A stretch of DNA of 17,333 nt. Origin: Candidatus Spyradosoma merdigallinarum. GTDB taxonomy: Bacteria > Verrucomicrobiota > Verrucomicrobiia > Opitutales > UBA953. The notes beneath the pieces are model-generated. The model was given only the letters and a program-made list of their open reading frames with translations. It was not told the origin of the DNA and searched no databases. The translations under genes and the position numbers were made by a program. This document shows positions 14,014 through 17,333 of the stretch, in pieces; within the stretch, counting starts at the first letter, position 1; each line of letters opens with the position of its first letter. The DNA is taken from positions 1 through 17,333 of the forward strand of contig DVOG01000181.1 in NCBI GenBank assembly GCA_018713755.1, in the 5' to 3' direction.

Positions 14014-14913
14014 ATGACGAACAAAAAATTGATTTCAGCGCTTGCCGCCGCGTCCCTTTTCGCCGTTTCCGCCTGCGCGGAAGAAAGCGAAGCCGCCCCG
14101 GAAACGTCGACCCCTCTTTCCCAAAACGAAAACAACACCATGACAAACGCCACTTCATCCAAGCTCGACTACATCGAGCAGAACGGACAGAAATTCATTC
14201 ACGTTTCGACCATCGGCACGGTCGAAGCCAACCGCCAGTTCATGCGGAACGTGAATCTCGTCAACCAGCAGCGCCGCCAGATCGCGCTCCTTGAAGAAGC
14301 GCGCAAAATCGTTTCCACGGAAGACGCGCGCTCGGCGCTCGCGAAGGAAATCGACGCCGCCGCCAAGAAGCTCGAAGAAAACAACGCGACGATGGCGAAA
14401 AGCTACGGCTATTCCCTCGCCCGCAAATACATCCACGCCGTCGTCAAAACGCGCATCTTCATCAAGCTCACCGACGATGAATACAAGAAGGCGAAAGACG
14501 ATCCCGCGACGAAGCCCGAGGATCTCCTCGTCCGCGGCGACGACAAATTCCGCCTCATCGCCGTCATTCCCGGCGTCGAAGAAAACAACCTTTTCCGCCG
14601 CAACGTCCAGCTCGTGCAGGCGCAGCGTTCCCGCATCGTCCAGATGAGGCAGGCCGCCGAAAACGCTTCCGGCGAAGAAAAGGCCAAGCTCGAAGAAGAA
14701 ATCAAGAAGGCGGAGGAAGTTCTCGTCAAAAACAACGAGGAAATGACCAAGCGCTACGGCTTCTCCCTCGCCCGCGATTATCTGATGGAAATCGAGGAAT
14801 CCAAGCTCTACACGCTCGTCAACGAAGAGGAATTCCTCAAGGCGGAAAAAGCCGCCGCCGACGCCGAGCTCGCCGCCGGCGCGAAGAAAATCGTCGAAGA
14901 AGCGAAAAACTGA
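14014..14913 (+). CDS. Lipoprotein with two tandem copies of an unnamed 100-residue module
   Basis: The 299-residue product has a lipoprotein signal: MTNKKLISALAAASLFAVSA then C21 (lipobox VSAC), and a Ser/Thr/Asn-rich linker to about residue 50. The rest is an internal duplication. Module 1 (about 61-161) and module 2 (about 179-278) align almost without gaps. Shared elements are E-x-N-x-x-F-x-R-N-V-x-L-V, Q-R-x-x-I, E-I-x-x-A, N-N-x-x-M-x-K-x-Y-G-[YF]-S-L-A-R-x-Y, and a closing [DE]-[DE]-E-[YF]. Each looks like a short beta start followed by two long helices. I do not recognise the family or a catalytic motif. The highly charged, helix-rich character suggests an envelope structural or binding role. 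There is no clear Shine-Dalgarno. One motif copy (14627) encodes R-S-R. A strong terminator follows. Confidence 0.85.
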   Translation: MTNKKLISALAAASLFAVSACAEESEAAPETSTPLSQNENNTMTNATSSKLDYIEQNGQKFIHVSTIGTVEANRQFMRNVNLVNQQRRQIALLEEARKIVSTEDARSALAKEIDAAAKKLEENNATMAKSYGYSLARKYIHAVVKTRIFIKLTDDEYKKAKDDPATKPEDLLVRGDDKFRLIAVIPGVEENNLFRRNVQLVQAQRSRIVQMRQAAENASGEEKAKLEEEIKKAEEVLVKNNEEMTKRYGFSLARDYLMEIEESKLYTLVNEEEFLKAEKAAADAELAAGAKKIVEEAKN

Positions 14914-14938
14914 ACGCGCTCCTTCTGCGGAAAAACAT

Positions 14939-14979
14939 GCGTTCCCGCGGGATTCGTCCGCGGGAACGCGTTTCTTTTT
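14939..14979 (+). terminator. Intrinsic terminator after the duplicated-module lipoprotein
   Basis: A 12-base perfect stem (GCGTTCCCGCGG at 14939 with CCGCGGGAACGC at 14958) encloses a seven-base loop GATTCGT. TTTCTTTTT follows on the plus strand. Both arms are exact motif copies (14941, 14960). It separates the lipoprotein gene from the sulfatase maturase. Confidence 0.9.
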
Positions 14980-15018
14980 CGCGGACGAAGAACCGCCGTT
15001 TTCGCCGCCCGGAACCAG

Positions 15019-16257
15019 ATGAAGAACGAAAAGAAAACCGTCGCCCCGCGCGCTTTCAACGTGATGGCGAAGCCTATCGGCGCGCTGTGCAATCTCAATT
15101 GCACCTACTGCTATTACCTTGAAAAGCAAGGGCTTTACGCCGACGAGAAAATGCCGCGCATGAGCGACGAGGTGCTCGAGCGCTTCATCCGCGACTACAT
15201 CGCCGCGCAGGAAGTTCCCCAAGTCCAGTTCGTCTGGCAAGGCGGCGAACCTTCGCTGCTCGGCATCGACTTCTTCAGAAAAGTTCTCGAATTCGAAAAA
15301 AAATACGCCGACGGCAAGGAAATCGAAAACGCTTTCCAGACGAACGGAACGCTCCTCACCGACGAGTGGGCGGCCTTCCTCGCCGACAACCGTTTCCTCG
15401 TCGGCGTGAGCATCGACGGCCCGCGGGAACTCCACGACGCGCGCCGGCGCACTCGCGCGGGAACGCCCTCGTTCGACCTCGTCGAAGCGGGCATTCGCCG
15501 CCTGAAGCGCTTCGGCGCGGAGTTCAACACGCTGACCGTCGTCGGCGAACACAACGTCCGCCACGCGCTTGAAGTCTACGAATTTCTGCGGGAATGCGGC
15601 TCCGGATTCATCCAGTTCATCCCGCTCGTGGAACGCCCGGCGCCGCCGGAAGACGCGCCGATGCGCTTCGCCGCGCCGCCCGACCTCGCGGCGGGAAAAC
15701 TCGGCGATCCGCTCGTCATGCCCTGGTCCGTCCGCCCGAACGACTACGGCGACTTTCTCTGCGCGATTTACGACGTGTGGGTGCGCCGCGACGTCGGAAA
15801 AACATTCGTGCAGCTTTTCGACGTCGCCTTGTGCGCCTGGGCAGGCGTTCCCGCGCCGCTGTGCTTCTTCAGCGAAAAATGCGGAAGCGCGCTCGCGATC
15901 GAGCACAACGGCGACATTTACTCCTGCGACCATTTCGTCTACCCGAAATTCCGCCTCGGCAGCATCCTGAAAGATTCGCTCGCGGAGCTCGCCTCTTCGC
16001 CGCGCCAGAAAAAATTCGGCGAACTGAAATTTTCATCGCTCCCGCGCGTCTGCCGCAAATGCGGCGTGCGCTTCGTCTGCAACGGCGAGTGCCCGAAGCA
16101 CCGCTTCCTGCACACGCCCGAGGGCGAACCCGGACTCAACTACTTCTGCGCCGCCTACAAAAAATTCTTCACGCACGCCGCGCCGACGATGAGCCGCATG
16201 AAAGCGCTGCTCGAAGAAAACCGCGCTCCCGCGGAAATCATGGCGGAGCTTTCGTAG
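15019..16257 (+). CDS. Anaerobic sulfatase-maturating enzyme (radical SAM/SPASM)
   Basis: anSMEs oxidise an active-site Cys or Ser of sulfatases to formylglycine without oxygen. The 412-residue product has the radical SAM cluster CNLNCTYC (C24, C28, C31), WQGGEPSLLG (73-82), the family-typical VSIDGPRELHD (130-140) and a C-terminal SPASM domain for two extra 4Fe-4S clusters. Its cysteines are C282, C288, C303, C345, C348, C354, C358 and C377, in CRKCGVRFVCNGECPKHRF and the flanking segments. The ATG at 15019 has GGA about seven bases upstream and matches the family N-terminus. Motif copies are at 15423, 15457 and 15847. No sulfatase gene is in the window, so its substrates are encoded elsewhere. 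It converges on aroA with only 23 bases between stops. Confidence 0.93.
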   Translation: MKNEKKTVAPRAFNVMAKPIGALCNLNCTYCYYLEKQGLYADEKMPRMSDEVLERFIRDYIAAQEVPQVQFVWQGGEPSLLGIDFFRKVLEFEKKYADGKEIENAFQTNGTLLTDEWAAFLADNRFLVGVSIDGPRELHDARRRTRAGTPSFDLVEAGIRRLKRFGAEFNTLTVVGEHNVRHALEVYEFLRECGSGFIQFIPLVERPAPPEDAPMRFAAPPDLAAGKLGDPLVMPWSVRPNDYGDFLCAIYDVWVRRDVGKTFVQLFDVALCAWAGVPAPLCFFSEKCGSALAIEHNGDIYSCDHFVYPKFRLGSILKDSLAELASSPRQKKFGELKFSSLPRVCRKCGVRFVCNGECPKHRFLHTPEGEPGLNYFCAAYKKFFTHAAPTMSRMKALLEENRAPAEIMAELS

Positions 16258-16280
16258 AAAAAAAAGACTTCCGACCGCGC

Positions 16281-17333
16281 TCACGCGCCGCGAATGCTTT
16301 CGAGCACGCGGAAAAAATCCGGGAACGTCTTCGCGCAGCACGCGGGATCTTCGAGTTCGATCCAAGGCGAACCGTCGCCGCGCAAATCGAAGGTGCCGAG
16401 GACGCCGAAGCTCATCGCGATGCGGTGATCGCGGTAAGTCGCGATGCGGAATTTTCCGCCGGGCGACGCGTCCGCGCGGGAACGCAGCGCCGCGCGCGCG
16501 ATCGGGACGACGCGCAGCGAATCCTCCGTCTGCGCAACGTTTTCCGCGCCGAGTATTTTCGAAAGCTCCGCGGCGACGGCGGCGACGCGGTCGGTTTCCT
16601 GCCGCCGCGTGTGCGCGATGCCGCGAATCGTCAGCGGCGTTCCCGCGTCGAGCAGAGGAGAAACGGCGGCGAGCGTGAGAAAGGTGTCGGAAATCGCGTT
16701 GAAGTCCGCGTCGAAGCCGCGCGTCGACGTTCCCGCGCAGGCGCGGCACAGCGGCGTTCCCGCGGCGTCCGCGGAAAGCGCGCAGGAAATCAGGTCGTGC
16801 GGCGGCGCGGAAAGCTCCGCCGCGAACGCGGCGTCGCCCTGAAGCCCTTCCGTATCGAAATTTCGGATGCAGACCTCGCTGCCGCGGTGAACGAAAGGCA
16901 GCACCAGAAAATACGACGCGGCGGTGGCGTCGGGCTCGACCGCGTAATCGAGCGCCCCCGCGCCGTAGCCTCCGCCGCAGACAAAGGCGTTCCCGCGAGC
17001 TTCGAGAGCACCGCCGAACTGCGCGATCATTTTCGCCGTCATGTCGACGAACGGCCGCGAAACCGTTTCGCCTTTCAGAAAAACTTCGAACGTTCCCGCG
17101 CCGTTCTTCGCTCCGGCGACGGGCGCGATCAGCATCAGCGCGGAAAGGATCTGACTCGACGCGCGCGCGTCGACGGCGACGTCCCTCGCGGAAACGCCGC
17201 GCGTGCGCATCGTGAAGGGGAAAAAGCCGCGCTCGCCGTGGAATTCGAAGTCGCAGCCGATTTTCTCAAGCGCCTCGAGCAGACCGGACATCGGGCGCTT
17301 GCGCATCGCATCGACGCCGTCGAGCCTGTATTC
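16281..17333 (-). CDS. aroA: EPSP synthase (3-phosphoshikimate 1-carboxyvinyltransferase), N-terminus cut off
   Basis: AroA joins shikimate-3-phosphate and PEP in the chorismate pathway. The visible 350 residues are the C-terminal four fifths; the start lies beyond the right edge. From the edge the protein reads YRLDGVDAMRKRPMSGLLEA, matching the family's L-D-G-...-R-x-R-P-M loop. Next come DARASSQILSALML, DATAASYFLVLPF, DFNAISDTFLTLAAVSP with the catalytic-type Asp, AHTRRQETDRVAAVAAEL and TYRDHRIAMSFGVLG. Exact motif copies are dense: 16476, 16639, 16729, 16756, 16989 and 17092. Four encode the tripeptide A-G-T, two of them in the short segment AAGTPLCRACAGTSTRG, which is probably a lineage-specific surface loop. 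No terminator hairpin is visible in the 23-base gap to anSME. Confidence 0.95.
   Translation of the reverse strand, partial: EYRLDGVDAMRKRPMSGLLEALEKIGCDFEFHGERGFFPFTMRTRGVSARDVAVDARASSQILSALMLIAPVAGAKNGAGTFEVFLKGETVSRPFVDMTAKMIAQFGGALEARGNAFVCGGGYGAGALDYAVEPDATAASYFLVLPFVHRGSEVCIRNFDTEGLQGDAAFAAELSAPPHDLISCALSADAAGTPLCRACAGTSTRGFDADFNAISDTFLTLAAVSPLLDAGTPLTIRGIAHTRRQETDRVAAVAAELSKILGAENVAQTEDSLRVVPIARAALRSRADASPGGKFRIATYRDHRIAMSFGVLGTFDLRGDGSPWIELEDPACCAKTFPDFFRVLESIRGA

Larger units (their letters stand above)
34..17099. repeat. Dispersed iterated motif CGTTCCCGCG (uptake-sequence-like)
   Basis: Hand count of the exact 8-mer on the plus strand. GTTCCCGC starts at 34, 312, 448, 717, 836, 1404, 1665, 1681, 1970, 2490, 2598, 3686, 4546, 4669, 5507, 6197, 6660, 6713, 7061, 8458, 8676, 9270, 9467, 9729, 10613, 11668, 11763, 12537, 13142, 13399, 13889, 14627, 14941, 15847, 16639, 16729, 16756, 16989, 17092. 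GCGGGAAC starts at 1258, 1978, 2027, 2512, 3694, 5188, 6215, 7140, 7440, 8358, 8533, 8619, 8746, 9577, 9764, 10041, 10365, 10425, 10668, 11340, 11771, 11830, 12394, 12464, 12543, 12770, 13405, 13932, 14960, 15423, 15457, 16476. About 65 of 71 have the preceding C. A dozen or more one-base variants (for example GTTCCCGT) also occur. The function is not shown by the sequence. Confidence 0.9.

Noticed and set aside
14155..15933. A 592-codon minus-strand frame opposite the lipoprotein and anSME genes
   Set aside because: It runs through a strong terminator hairpin and two supported genes, with low-complexity composition and no motif.
16258..16280. A terminator between anSME and aroA
   Set aside because: The 23-base gap has an A-run but no inverted repeat; termination may occur inside the facing gene or be factor-dependent.
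34..17099. The iterated motif as a Chi or KOPS-like recombination or segregation signal
   Set aside because: Those signals are strongly skewed to one strand along a replichore; here the orientations are 39 to 32. A single window cannot fully exclude local mixing.
34..17099. The iterated motif as a CRISPR array or insertion-sequence family
   Set aside because: Copies are only 8-10 bases, irregularly spaced, lie within essential genes in all frames and have no shared longer flanks, spacers or transposase.

Overview
The window is a chromosomal housekeeping segment from a GC-rich bacterium (roughly 60-65% G+C by eye, strong preference for GCG and CGC codons, TGA and TAG/TAA used as stops). Class II LysS, an McsA/McsB arginine-phosphorylation pair, a bacterial TRIC channel, the DXP pathway and an anaerobic sulfatase-maturating radical SAM enzyme fit an anaerobic, possibly gut-associated member of the PVC group (Verrucomicrobiota, Lentisphaerota or Kiritimatiellota). 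That placement is inference; the window contains no rRNA or other marker that settles it.

Layout from left to right: (-) PP2C phosphatase start (cut by the edge), mcsB and mcsA, then lysS; a divergent junction; (+) TRIC channel, pyrH and frr; a hairpin junction; (-) a small possible ribbon-helix-helix protein, nadE and dxr; a divergent junction; (+) a membrane-anchored coiled-coil protein; a hairpin junction; (-) a sugar-type nucleotidyltransferase, a cyclophilin lipoprotein and murA; a divergent junction; (+) a lipoprotein built from two copies of one module, then the sulfatase maturase; and finally (-) aroA, cut by the right edge. Coding density is very high. No stretch over 300 bases lacks a gene, and I see no tRNA, rRNA, CRISPR array, insertion sequence or prophage.

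The genes serve core functions: translation (lysS, frr), UMP supply (pyrH), NAD (nadE), isoprenoids (dxr), peptidoglycan (murA), chorismate (aroA), protein quality control (mcsAB, cyclophilin) and sulfatase activation (anSME).

The outstanding signal is not a gene. The 8-mer GTTCCCGC (reverse complement GCGGGAAC) occurs 71 times by hand count, 39 in one orientation and 32 in the other. Almost all copies are preceded by C, giving the consensus CGTTCCCGCG. A simple base-composition estimate predicts about one copy of the 8-mer. It lies inside nearly every gene and also between genes. Where two copies meet head to head they form the stems of most intrinsic-terminator-like hairpins in the window. 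This is the architecture of the DNA uptake sequences of Neisseria and Pasteurellaceae, with an unrelated sequence. I propose it as a candidate uptake sequence, or another genome-wide iterated motif, of this lineage.
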